From an uncultured Lachnospiraceae bacterium (GTDB lineage Bacteria; Bacillota; Clostridia; Lachnospirales; Lachnospiraceae): a stretch of DNA of 64,000 nt. The notes beneath the pieces were generated by a model, which did not search any database, was not told where the DNA came from, and worked only from the letters and a program-made list of their open reading frames with translations. A program made the position numbers and the translations under genes. Location of the stretch: the NCBI GenBank assembly GCA_947173945.1, contig CAMWGV010000004.1, forward strand, positions 1-64,000, given 5' to 3'. Every line of letters starts with the position of its first letter. Positions within the stretch are counted from its first letter, which is position 1. Of this stretch, positions 18,860 through 27,181 are shown piece by piece.

Positions 18860-20581
18860 TTAATATTCGTCTCCGGTCTCGTATGTTATCTTTTTCATCT
18901 CAGCAAGAGAGGTAATTCCGGCTAAAACATGCTTTGCTGCACCCATTTTCAGCGTAAGCATACCTTCTGACAATGCCTGTTTCTCAATAACATCCGCTGT
19001 GGAGCCCTTTGCTATAACCGCCTGAAGTGCCTTTGATACAGGCATCATCTCGTACACACCGATACGTCCGGCATATCCGGTGTCGCCACAAAGTGTACAT
19101 CCTGCCGGCTCATATACGATAACATCTTCGTCCATATCTTCCACTCCAAGTATCGTCTTCTCGTCATCCTCTGCAAGCCTTGCCTGTTTACAGGAGCTGC
19201 AAAGCCTTCTTACAAGTCTTTGTGCTATAACCCCCACAAGTGCGTCTCCTGCAACGTATGGCTCAATTCCCATATCTATAATACGGGTAACCGTAGATGC
19301 CGCTGAGTTTGTATGGAGTGTCGACACAACCAAGTGTCCGGTAATGGCTGCCTGAACAGCGATACTTGCAGTCTCGCCGTCACGAATCTCTCCTATCATA
19401 ATAATATCAGGGTCCTGACGAAGTATGGAACGAAGTGCAGCCGCAAATGTCATATCAGCCTTGACATTTACCTGTACCTGATTGATACCGTCAATGTTTG
19501 CCTCCACCGGGTCCTCAACTGTGATAATATTAACATCCTCTGTATTCAGCTCACTGAGCGAGGTGTAAAGTGTCGTTGACTTACCGGAACCTGTAGGACC
19601 CGTAACAAGGATGATTCCATGCGGGTTACTAAGTATACCATCAAATACCTTAAGCTCCTCCGGTCCAAATCCAAGAGCACTCTTTGGCTTTGTAAGACCA
19701 TCCTTTGAGGTAAGTCTCATAACTGTCTTTTCACCGTATACCGTAGGAAGCATAGAAACACGGACATCATACTCTCTTCTGTCAACCATGATAGTGATAC
19801 GACCATCCTGTGGTTTTCTTTTCTCTGCAATATCCATACCGCCTATAATCTTTATACGGGCACTGATTGCAGAAAGAAGACTGTAATCATATGTCATAAC
19901 CTGCTTTAAAGCACCGTCTATTCTGTATCTTACACGAACGCTCATCTCAAGTGGTTCAATATGTATATCAGATGCCCTCTGTCTTACTCCACCTTCTATA
20001 ATCTGTTTTACAAGAAGAACGATAGGTGAATTTTCTATGTCTTCATTTAATGCTTCTTCTTCTGTTTCTGTTATGCCGTCGGCTTCACGTTCTTTTCTGT
20101 ACTGCTCTGCAGCTTCCATCGCCTGTGCATTACCGTAATATTTTCCTATTGCCTCATTCAGATCATCTTCCATGGCAAGGAGCGGTTCAACCTGAGTGTT
20201 GGTCGCTATACCAATGTCATCCACTGCATTAAGATCCATCGGGTCAACCATTGCAACCCTGAGTACGTTAGGATTCATTTCGTCGTATCCGATTGGTATT
20301 GCCTTGTATTTGTTAACAAGGTTCTCCGGAACAAGCTTCAGTATCTCATCATCCAGCTTGCATGCCTTCAGCTCTATGAAATCAATACCCATCTGAGTTG
20401 TAAGAACAGTAACAAGGAGGTCCTGACTGATAAGACCAAGCTGCATTATGACATTACCAATTCGACCGCCGTTTTCTTTTTGGTAGGCAAGTGCTTCCAT
20501 AAGCTCATCTTCGGTTATGGCTCCCGCTTCTACAAGCAAATCACCTACACGAATTTTCTTTCTTCCACTAGTAATTCGCAT
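18860..20581 (-). CDS. pilB: type IV pilus assembly ATPase PilB
   Basis: This 573-aa ATPase of the GspE/PilB family powers pilus extension. An N-terminal MshEN-type domain (about 1-150, VGDLLVEAGAITEDELMEAL) precedes the motor domain, which has Walker A GPTGSGKSTT, an Asp box, Walker B DPDIIMIGEIRDGETA and a His box GHLVVSTLHT. A tetracysteine zinc site is visible near the C terminus (CSSC and CTLC). MshEN domains of some PilB proteins bind c-di-GMP; whether this one does is unknown. I chose the ATG at 20581 because GAGAGGGA lies 8 nt upstream; the in-frame ATGs seven and eight codons earlier lack a site. First gene of the operon. Confidence 0.95.
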   Translation of the reverse strand: MRITSGRKKIRVGDLLVEAGAITEDELMEALAYQKENGGRIGNVIMQLGLISQDLLVTVLTTQMGIDFIELKACKLDDEILKLVPENLVNKYKAIPIGYDEMNPNVLRVAMVDPMDLNAVDDIGIATNTQVEPLLAMEDDLNEAIGKYYGNAQAMEAAEQYRKEREADGITETEEEALNEDIENSPIVLLVKQIIEGGVRQRASDIHIEPLEMSVRVRYRIDGALKQVMTYDYSLLSAISARIKIIGGMDIAEKRKPQDGRITIMVDRREYDVRVSMLPTVYGEKTVMRLTSKDGLTKPKSALGFGPEELKVFDGILSNPHGIILVTGPTGSGKSTTLYTSLSELNTEDVNIITVEDPVEANIDGINQVQVNVKADMTFAAALRSILRQDPDIIMIGEIRDGETASIAVQAAITGHLVVSTLHTNSAASTVTRIIDMGIEPYVAGDALVGVIAQRLVRRLCSSCKQARLAEDDEKTILGVEDMDEDVIVYEPAGCTLCGDTGYAGRIGVYEMMPVSKALQAVIAKGSTADVIEKQALSEGMLTLKMGAAKHVLAGITSLAEMKKITYETGDEY

Positions 20582-20621
20582 ATACACATTCCCTCTCATC
20601 ATAATATAGTTAGTTGTTTAT

Positions 20622-20650
20622 ATTATACCACAAGACATGCTGTATGGGAA
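20622..20650 (-). promoter_or_regulatory. extended -10 promoter of the pilus operon
   Basis: On the minus strand TGGTATAAT (-10 at 20622-20627, extended by TG) lies about 40 nt before the pilB start. The matching -35 at 17-nt spacing is TTCCCA (20645-20650), four of six consensus bases. Confidence 0.65.
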
Positions 20651-20729
20651 GAAAAAATATAAATTGTTTTGGAGGATTTTCTATTGTTTTTTGCGTATAT
20701 TTTTGTTATTCAGTTACTGTCTTAAGTTT

Positions 20730-22160
20730 CTACACAATCTCCAAATCGTCTCTGTCACGGAGCATATATTTTTTTAAAGGTGTTATGCTTGCAATAAGAT
20801 AAAGCAATCCACCGAAAATTGCGGTAAATCCGCTTCCTGTCGTAAACAGGAATATATCGCTGTGAATTATGCCCGTCATCGGATTATATACAAACAGCAT
20901 GGATACCGCAAATGCAATTATGAGACATCCTATACCTACAAAATTAAATCCACCCGTAAATTTATATGCGTCATGTCCATCTAATCCGTACGCCGACTTT
21001 AACGACAGCTTTCTCTTTTTTACGACAAGGTAATCTACAATAGTCATACCTATTATAGGTCCCTGTATATATGCAGCAAGTGATATAAATGCACCAAAGT
21101 GGTCATTTACACCGCCCCATATTGTAAGTCCGCTGACATACACCATTGCAATTATAACTAACAGTTTGTAACTGACCTTAGGCATACCGCTCTTTACAAT
21201 CATACAGTTTACATATGAGCCGGTTCCCTGGGTACCTACATTTGCAAAAGCAACCATAAGTAAGCTTAAAAGGGCAAAGCCTGAACCACAAAGTGTAGAC
21301 AGCATTGTTGTCGGATCACTTTCATATACTCCTGTCTTAACATACATTGCAAATGCCATGACACCGCCTGCTGCCACAAAGAAAGGTGCAACTATACCAT
21401 AGGAAATAGCCGTACCCCAAAAACCGCTTCTCTCTGACCTTGCAAGTCTCGGCATTACAAGTGCCTGTGTTGACCATGAAAATGCAAAGGCTACATTTCC
21501 CTCTGCCGACAGCATAAAATTAACAAGGGAAGAATTGCCGTTATCAACAACCGGCTTTACTGCCGCAATATCCGATAAAGGAACTGCCGTAAAGCAAAGT
21601 CCCACCACTATGGCTCCCACAATAAGCAGTGCCGTTACTAAAAATCTGTTTGTCCATTTTATTACATCAGGTCCGCCTAAGGCAATCAACGTTCCAAGAA
21701 CGACACAGAGGGTACCTAACACCGGATTCCAAATATCCGGATTTAAGTGTAATCCAAAATTACCTGCAAGGTTAATCATTGACGACGAAAACAGATTTGC
21801 TGCAACTGCATACCAGCCGAAATTAGCCAGACTGATTACCGTTGCAATAATTGCAACTCCCTTTGCTCCAAGCACTGAGCGCAGCCAAATCCACAAATCA
21901 ATTCCGTACCTTACGGCAAATAATACCGGAATACACTCAATAATTATCCATACGATATTAAAGCAGAAAATATTTATAAGCAGCTGCTTAAAAGTTAAAA
22001 ACTGCGCCCCGTATGCTCCCTGTGTGTAACACCATGTTGCAATGGCAAAGCCGCTTGTTGAAAGGAGCAAATCAATAAAGGAATACTGTCTGTCCTTTTT
22101 CAGCATCGGTACAACGCCCGTAACCGTTTCCTGTCTTATGTAATCTGCATTTTTCCCCAT
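20730..22160 (-). CDS. NCS1-family (cytosine/purine-type) permease
   Basis: This 476-aa integral membrane protein has about 12 hydrophobic segments and the look of nucleobase:cation symporter-1 proteins (CodB/PucI-like). It opens with a polar stretch and SFIDLLLSTSGFAIATWCYT, and has conserved helix breaks such as LANFGWYAVAANLF. The start ATG overlaps the stop of the small upstream gene (TAATG), so the two are translationally coupled; GGGGTG lies 8 nt upstream. The operon context (choline-kinase and cytidylyltransferase fusion upstream) suggests that it imports the small head-group molecule used by that enzyme rather than a nucleobase. This is inference; the substrate cannot be read from sequence. 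Confidence 0.75.
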   Translation of the reverse strand: MGKNADYIRQETVTGVVPMLKKDRQYSFIDLLLSTSGFAIATWCYTQGAYGAQFLTFKQLLINIFCFNIVWIIIECIPVLFAVRYGIDLWIWLRSVLGAKGVAIIATVISLANFGWYAVAANLFSSSMINLAGNFGLHLNPDIWNPVLGTLCVVLGTLIALGGPDVIKWTNRFLVTALLIVGAIVVGLCFTAVPLSDIAAVKPVVDNGNSSLVNFMLSAEGNVAFAFSWSTQALVMPRLARSERSGFWGTAISYGIVAPFFVAAGGVMAFAMYVKTGVYESDPTTMLSTLCGSGFALLSLLMVAFANVGTQGTGSYVNCMIVKSGMPKVSYKLLVIIAMVYVSGLTIWGGVNDHFGAFISLAAYIQGPIIGMTIVDYLVVKKRKLSLKSAYGLDGHDAYKFTGGFNFVGIGCLIIAFAVSMLFVYNPMTGIIHSDIFLFTTGSGFTAIFGGLLYLIASITPLKKYMLRDRDDLEIV

Positions 22161-22354
22161 TACTGTATCACCCCTGTCATGCAAAGTGCAATCAGTACCG
22201 CACTTACTATAAATCCCGCAACCATAACGATTACATCCACACTGTTCATTCTTTTTGGAAATTCATAATCAGGCTGTTCCATCTCATTCAGCCGTTTTTC
22301 TGTCTCAGATGAAATAAGCTCCTCAAGAGACATTTCCTTTTCTTCCTTACTCAT
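22160..22354 (-). CDS. small single-pass membrane protein
   Basis: A 64-aa protein with an acidic, helical cytoplasmic half (EEKEMSLEELISSETEKRL) and one C-terminal transmembrane helix (about residues 40-61). AGGAGG lies just before the ATG, and its stop overlaps the start of the permease (TAATG). I do not recognise a family. Tight coupling to the permease suggests an accessory subunit or regulator of that transporter. Confidence 0.7.
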   Translation of the reverse strand: MSKEEKEMSLEELISSETEKRLNEMEQPDYEFPKRMNSVDVIVMVAGFIVSAVLIALCMTGVIQ

Positions 22355-22367
22355 AGCTTCCTCCTAG

Positions 22368-24140
22368 TTATTTCTCAAAATATTTTTTAGCTTCCCTGCT
22401 GTACATCTTTGTGTATTTATACCAAATGTACAGATATTCGCCAACGTCATTTCCAACACTGTTTTGATATATAGCCCACAAGAACCAATAATATGCTGCC
22501 GCTGCTATATATGTATAATAATATCGTTTTTCCTTTATATCAGCCTCATGTTCCAAATACATATTGATTATCCTGTCGGCCTCCTCCCTTGTATAATCGG
22601 AGCAGGCAATAAACGTACCGATATCACCGCCTCTGTAAGCCATTCCGGAATATTCCCAGTCAATAAGATACATTTTCCCCGATGCATCAACAAGAAAATT
22701 AGGGTCGTATGTGTCACAGTGACAGAGACATTTTTCATTATCTTCCTGGATTATAAAACTGCGAAGATGTTCCATTATATCGTGCAGCTCCTGCATATCC
22801 TCGAACTGATTATTCCCCCGTGCCTCAAGACGTTCCTCAAACTTACGAATTTCCTCCCATATATCAAATGTAAAATTTGTCTTCACATCACAGGTATGAA
22901 GTCTTCTCACCATGCGTATCGCTTTCTTTACCTGTTCTTCGTCATGATAATCCAAGTTTTCAGCATCATCTATATAATATGAAATCTTCCAACCCTCTTT
23001 TTCATCCATACAGATAAATGTATCATCAAGCCCCAGTTTTTTTGCAATTTCCAGTGAGCTTTTTTCACTTGTTCGATTTATGAAATTGGAGGTTCCCACT
23101 CCGGGATGTCTGTATACATACTCCCTGCCATTTGCAGTAAAACGGAAAGAGAAATTTGTAAGTCCTTTTTTAATAGGAATAACATTTGTTATGCTTTCCT
23201 CTTTTACATCTAAAGCGGTACATATATTTGTAAAAATTTTTGAATCAGCATTTTTTAAATACTTATCATCAAATCCCCTAAGCTCCTCCAAAGAATCAAA
23301 TTCCTTAATTTTATCAGCATCATATTTTCTTATGTATAAATCAAGATCCTTAATATGGCGTATATAAAGGTCTTCCCACAGTTGTTGCTTCGTCAGTGGG
23401 GCATCATATTCATTTCTTAAAATCCCGACAAACTTCCTACTGAAATCCCTGTCAAAATACACATGTCCCAACATATACCAAGAAGACTGTCCGCCTATAT
23501 TTACCTTTGTTATCCGTCCCTTATTATTGAAAGATAGACAATATTCATCCGTTTTAGCCGCTTCATATACAGCGGCATAATAAGCTCTATACACATAAGG
23601 CTCAAAAGGATTTTCAGTAAAATAGTTATCTGATGAGCATATATATGTATTGTCCAGCCTGTCAGCTACACGAATTAATGTTGAAGTATTATTATATCTG
23701 TAATAGTCATCATTAATGACAATATTTACATTATATTTATCTCCTAAATAAAAGAGCTGCTCCTTCAAATATCCCACAACAACCGTTATGTCGGTTATGC
23801 CTGCCTCCTGAAGCTGCTTAATTTCCCTTTCAATGAGTACCTCTCCCTTTACCTTAAGCAGTGCCTTTGGCTTTTCATATGAAAGAGGCACGAATCTACT
23901 GCTCATACCTGCCGCCATAATAACTGCATTTTTAACCTTGTATGATTCCATAGCTTCATGTCCTACAGAGGAAATCTGCATATCATTGTTTAAAAGTCCT
24001 GCTTCCGTTAATTCCTTTACTGCCTCATTAATCTTGCCTAAGGAATATCCCGTTTCCTTTACAAGCTGTCTCTGAGTAAATTTATAATCCTGCTTTTGAA
24101 TAACCGTGTAAAGTATTTTAAATTGTGTTTCTGTCAACAT
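22368..24140 (-). CDS. LicC-LicA-like fusion: winged helix, nucleotidyltransferase, choline-kinase-like
   Basis: This 590-aa protein has three parts. Residues 1-65 are a winged helix-turn-helix (QRQLVKETGYSLGKINEAVK). Residues about 70-300 are a sugar-phosphate/choline-phosphate nucleotidyltransferase with the loop AAGMSSRFVPLSYEKPKALL (about 76-95). Residues about 315-590 are an APH/choline-kinase fold with the catalytic loop HCDTYDPNF and the metal-binding DWEYSG. In the lic pathway LicA phosphorylates choline and LicC activates it as CDP-choline for decoration of teichoic acids or glycans. A fused kinase-cytidylyltransferase would make CDP-choline or a similar CDP-alcohol in one chain. The gene heads an operon with a small membrane protein and a permease, and lies next to the glycerophosphate-polymer genes. 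The true substrate is not proven. Confidence 0.85.
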   Translation of the reverse strand: MLTETQFKILYTVIQKQDYKFTQRQLVKETGYSLGKINEAVKELTEAGLLNNDMQISSVGHEAMESYKVKNAVIMAAGMSSRFVPLSYEKPKALLKVKGEVLIEREIKQLQEAGITDITVVVGYLKEQLFYLGDKYNVNIVINDDYYRYNNTSTLIRVADRLDNTYICSSDNYFTENPFEPYVYRAYYAAVYEAAKTDEYCLSFNNKGRITKVNIGGQSSWYMLGHVYFDRDFSRKFVGILRNEYDAPLTKQQLWEDLYIRHIKDLDLYIRKYDADKIKEFDSLEELRGFDDKYLKNADSKIFTNICTALDVKEESITNVIPIKKGLTNFSFRFTANGREYVYRHPGVGTSNFINRTSEKSSLEIAKKLGLDDTFICMDEKEGWKISYYIDDAENLDYHDEEQVKKAIRMVRRLHTCDVKTNFTFDIWEEIRKFEERLEARGNNQFEDMQELHDIMEHLRSFIIQEDNEKCLCHCDTYDPNFLVDASGKMYLIDWEYSGMAYRGGDIGTFIACSDYTREEADRIINMYLEHEADIKEKRYYYTYIAAAAYYWFLWAIYQNSVGNDVGEYLYIWYKYTKMYSREAKKYFEK

Positions 24141-24195
24141 ATGTTTCTCCCATGCGTTTTGCTCATCTCTATATCATGTTTTAGACTAGGTTGCT

Positions 24196-24232
24196 TGTTC
24201 ATATTTTAATAACTTATATAAAAAAATGAACA
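24196..24232. promoter_or_regulatory. inverted repeat in the leader of the licC-licA-like operon
   Basis: TGTTCATATTTT and its near-perfect inverse (one mismatch in 12) flank 13 nt, about 10 nt downstream of the promoter and 55 nt before the start codon. It could be an operator for the fused winged helix or a leader hairpin. Confidence 0.45.
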
Positions 24233-24237
24233 TTTAA

Positions 24238-24266
24238 ATGATACTTCTTTATATCCATTTTGTCAA
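24238..24266 (-). promoter_or_regulatory. promoter of the licC-licA-like operon
   Basis: On the minus strand, a perfect -35 TTGACA (24261-24266), a 17-nt spacer and the -10 TATCAT (24238-24243). It leaves a leader of about 90 nt before the start codon at 24140. Confidence 0.75.
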
Positions 24267-24282
24267 TACCCAAGAACAAGGC

Positions 24283-24337
24283 AAAAAAGAAGCTGTTGTC
24301 GCACAAAGAACCGTTATGCGGCAGCAGCTTCTTTTTT
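24283..24337 (-). terminator. terminator of the YidC-phosphotransferase operon
   Basis: Just after the stop of the third paralogue in the transcript, a long imperfect stem pairs AAAAAAGAAGCTG with CAGCTTCTTTTTT around a loop that includes a CGCA/TGCG pair. On the minus strand it ends in TTTTTTG. It separates the glycerophosphate operon from the choline-type operon. Confidence 0.88.
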
Positions 24338-24340
24338 GTT

Positions 24341-27169
24341 TTATCTTGTAGTGTCTGATGGAAATGCATACTCATCAAGCACGATTTCCTCATCGTAAAA
24401 TTCCCAGTTTTCCCGATTCCACAAATCATCCTTTACCCTCGCCCACCTTGCCGGAAGGAAGGTGTTCCCGTTATTAATATGGGTATTCGATTCCTCCGAC
24501 ACAATGATGTATTGTTCATGTGTGGTTTTTTCGGAATTGGTAATTACCTTTCCCGTAAACGGATTTATGGGATGTTCAATCAAATCATCCGTTGCAAGTA
24601 CAGGTACATCCGCATTCGTCATAAACTCATGCGACACAGAAAATTCCGTACTTCCAAAATCCTTCACAAGCAGCAGTGACCAATACATTTCCACATCGAC
24701 AGGCGGCTTTAGATTATCAAATATCAATTCATCAAAATGACAAAGTTCTCTTCCGTGGTCGGAAACGATGATTATTTTTGTATTATCATATACATCATTT
24801 TCCCTCAGAAAATCAAACCATTCCCCAAGCTTCATCATTGCCGCCATATTGGTATGATAATGTACCATCTGTTTGCTGTTTTCCATATTTAAGGTTTTTC
24901 CGTCCACCGTGAACCGCCATGTGTTTTCGGCGTCATATTCCGTATTGTCTATAGTCTGTACAGGGATATACGCAGGCTCCAAAAGCAGCATGGGTTCATG
25001 GGTTATATTATTTGTCATATATAAAAATGTGTCTACATTCTCTTTCGTCACATTCGACATGAGGGACATATTATCAAGTACGTTATAAGCGTCCATAAAT
25101 GTCCTGCTTACTCCTTCCGCCTTTGATATGCCATCGGAAATCTGCACGTTATGCATAATCCTGTTTTGGTTATACGTACCTCCAGCGTACATGATTGTTT
25201 GGGCAAAAAGCGGCATCGTTTTCATAACGCTAAAGCAGAAAAAATTGCGTCGGTTATTATTTATGTTCTGCTGCTTTATCTCCGGTGAGGTAAAGTGTCC
25301 CTCCGTAATATATGCATTGATATCCGGATATGCATCAAAAATTGATATATCAGTAGCCCATTCATAGTTTACATATACCGGATCACACACCGTCACCTCA
25401 TATCCGTGGTCTGCAAATAAAACCGGCATCATCTTGATTGCTTCGTTGTGCTTGTCAGCCAAAGCCTCGTCCGCCCTTTTATTCATCTCTACCGGAGTAT
25501 ACTCATACCCTCCCAAGATTCCAGACAAACCAAAATTCGTGCATCCACCAAAGGATATTGTGTTGGGATAATAGGTAAAGCCGGCAAACTGCTCCCGTAA
25601 TTTGGGATTTTCATTCATAATGTAAGGAATATATGCACTCATTCCTCTATCAAGCATGATAACCACTACATTCCTGCCCTCCGTGCTGAAGGAAAAAAAC
25701 TGTTCTTCCTCCTGCAATGCTTCAAATGAAACCTTAGCGATGGATGCACGGATGTTAAATATATTGATTGCCGACATAACAGTCAGTGCCATTGATGCCG
25801 TGACTGTAATCCAAATGGTTATACGGTGCCATTTATGTACAATGAAGTACATAACACCTGCAACAAAACTCAACACAAGCACATTGAATATCCGTTCCTT
25901 GATAGAAAAATACATGCCATTATCATACTGCAGCGATGCAGATATATTGCCCAGCTTTGTTCCAAAAAACATATAATTTACAAAGGTAAGTCCGCAGAAA
26001 ATCCATGCAAGCCGTTCCAGTATAACCTTGCCTCTTGGATTTGCAAGCCGGTAAAACACATTCATCCACACCAAAAATGTACCCGCCGCCATAATCGCAG
26101 AAGCTGCAATGTATCGAACCGGATGATAAAAAACAACAAAGTCAATATATTCCTGCGGGGAAGCGGAAATAAAAGCGGACGGAATGAGTATCCCAATCAA
26201 AACCGTCATAAAAACCAGGCATATATTAAATATTTTACTGTCCGGGTTTTGGGTTCCGGTTCTTAGTTTCTCCCATATGAGTTGGCGATGCTCCGGATTT
26301 TGGGCATTGCTGCTTTTCTTTTTTATTTGAATAATGATCAAAAGCCCTAATAGGAGTTCCACCAATGCTGCCATGCATACCATAAAATATTTCTGACGCA
26401 TCAACGGCGGATGATAAAATTTGATGATATACGTAATAAGTGCTATATTTGCGGCTAATGCACACATCACAATTGTGAACGGAGTTATTAAATGCCTTTT
26501 TACCTTAGAAAAAATCTGTTTGAACAGGGAGAACAAATTATTAAGTGTCCAGTAAAATACAAGACCGGATGGTGAGCCATATAAAAACACAAGAAAAAAC
26601 AGTGCCATTCCATAAAGCTGTATCTTCGTCTTTATAGGAGAACCTTTTGAATAAAGAACGCTTGATATTATATTTACAAATGTCATGATAACAGGCAGAA
26701 GATTTATGGTAACGCTGCCAATCACAAGCATTCCATCAGGCCTGCTTAAATCCGCTATGGGACCTAAGGAGACACCATTCAGGCTTTCTAAATGCGACAG
26801 GAACTGATATGCCGCAATAAAAAACGGGATTTGAAGCAGCAACGGCACAGAGCCCTTCAAAGCATCTGTCGGCTTATAATGATTCTGCCTGTAGTATGTC
26901 TGAAGTACCATCATTTTCTCATCGCCGGAAAATGTTTTTTTTATGTGTGCCACGCCATCACGAAGCTTTGCGTCAATAACTCCCGCCTGCTTCTGCATGA
27001 TGTCCGCTTGCCTGTAAAGCGGCAGTACCAATATATTTATAACGAGGCTCAAAAAAAAGATTGCCGCCCCCGGATTATAAAAATATCTGTAGAAAATCCC
27101 ATATACAATCTCAAAAAGCAGCTCCAGCGGTCCGATTAATACCATATAAATCAGTTCAAAGAAAATCAT
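24341..27169 (-). CDS. YidC/Oxa1-like domain fused to LtaS-type phosphotransferase domain, paralogue 1
   Basis: This 942-aa protein has two halves. Residues about 1-225 are YidC/Oxa1-like: LVLPLYRQADIMQ, a cytoplasmic helical loop with KGSVPLLLQIPFFIAAYQ, and SGLVFYWTLNNLFSLFK. More transmembrane helices follow (about 228-475). Residues about 497-942 are an extracytoplasmic alkaline-phosphatase-superfamily domain with VVVIMLDRG (metal Asp507), GGCTNFG (putative nucleophile Thr544), NITHEP and IIIVSDHG. Thr at the nucleophile and absence of a CxPxR motif point to phosphoglycerol transfer (LtaS type), not sulfate-ester hydrolysis. The groove Arg of YidC insertases aligns with Asn45. AGGAGG lies 8 nt before the ATG. 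It is the last of three tandem paralogues; a role in polymerising or transferring phosphoglycerol units is inferred. Confidence 0.8.
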   Translation of the reverse strand: MIFFELIYMVLIGPLELLFEIVYGIFYRYFYNPGAAIFFLSLVINILVLPLYRQADIMQKQAGVIDAKLRDGVAHIKKTFSGDEKMMVLQTYYRQNHYKPTDALKGSVPLLLQIPFFIAAYQFLSHLESLNGVSLGPIADLSRPDGMLVIGSVTINLLPVIMTFVNIISSVLYSKGSPIKTKIQLYGMALFFLVFLYGSPSGLVFYWTLNNLFSLFKQIFSKVKRHLITPFTIVMCALAANIALITYIIKFYHPPLMRQKYFMVCMAALVELLLGLLIIIQIKKKSSNAQNPEHRQLIWEKLRTGTQNPDSKIFNICLVFMTVLIGILIPSAFISASPQEYIDFVVFYHPVRYIAASAIMAAGTFLVWMNVFYRLANPRGKVILERLAWIFCGLTFVNYMFFGTKLGNISASLQYDNGMYFSIKERIFNVLVLSFVAGVMYFIVHKWHRITIWITVTASMALTVMSAINIFNIRASIAKVSFEALQEEEQFFSFSTEGRNVVVIMLDRGMSAYIPYIMNENPKLREQFAGFTYYPNTISFGGCTNFGLSGILGGYEYTPVEMNKRADEALADKHNEAIKMMPVLFADHGYEVTVCDPVYVNYEWATDISIFDAYPDINAYITEGHFTSPEIKQQNINNNRRNFFCFSVMKTMPLFAQTIMYAGGTYNQNRIMHNVQISDGISKAEGVSRTFMDAYNVLDNMSLMSNVTKENVDTFLYMTNNITHEPMLLLEPAYIPVQTIDNTEYDAENTWRFTVDGKTLNMENSKQMVHYHTNMAAMMKLGEWFDFLRENDVYDNTKIIIVSDHGRELCHFDELIFDNLKPPVDVEMYWSLLLVKDFGSTEFSVSHEFMTNADVPVLATDDLIEHPINPFTGKVITNSEKTTHEQYIIVSEESNTHINNGNTFLPARWARVKDDLWNRENWEFYDEEIVLDEYAFPSDTTR

Positions 27170-27181
27170 TTATTTGCCCTC

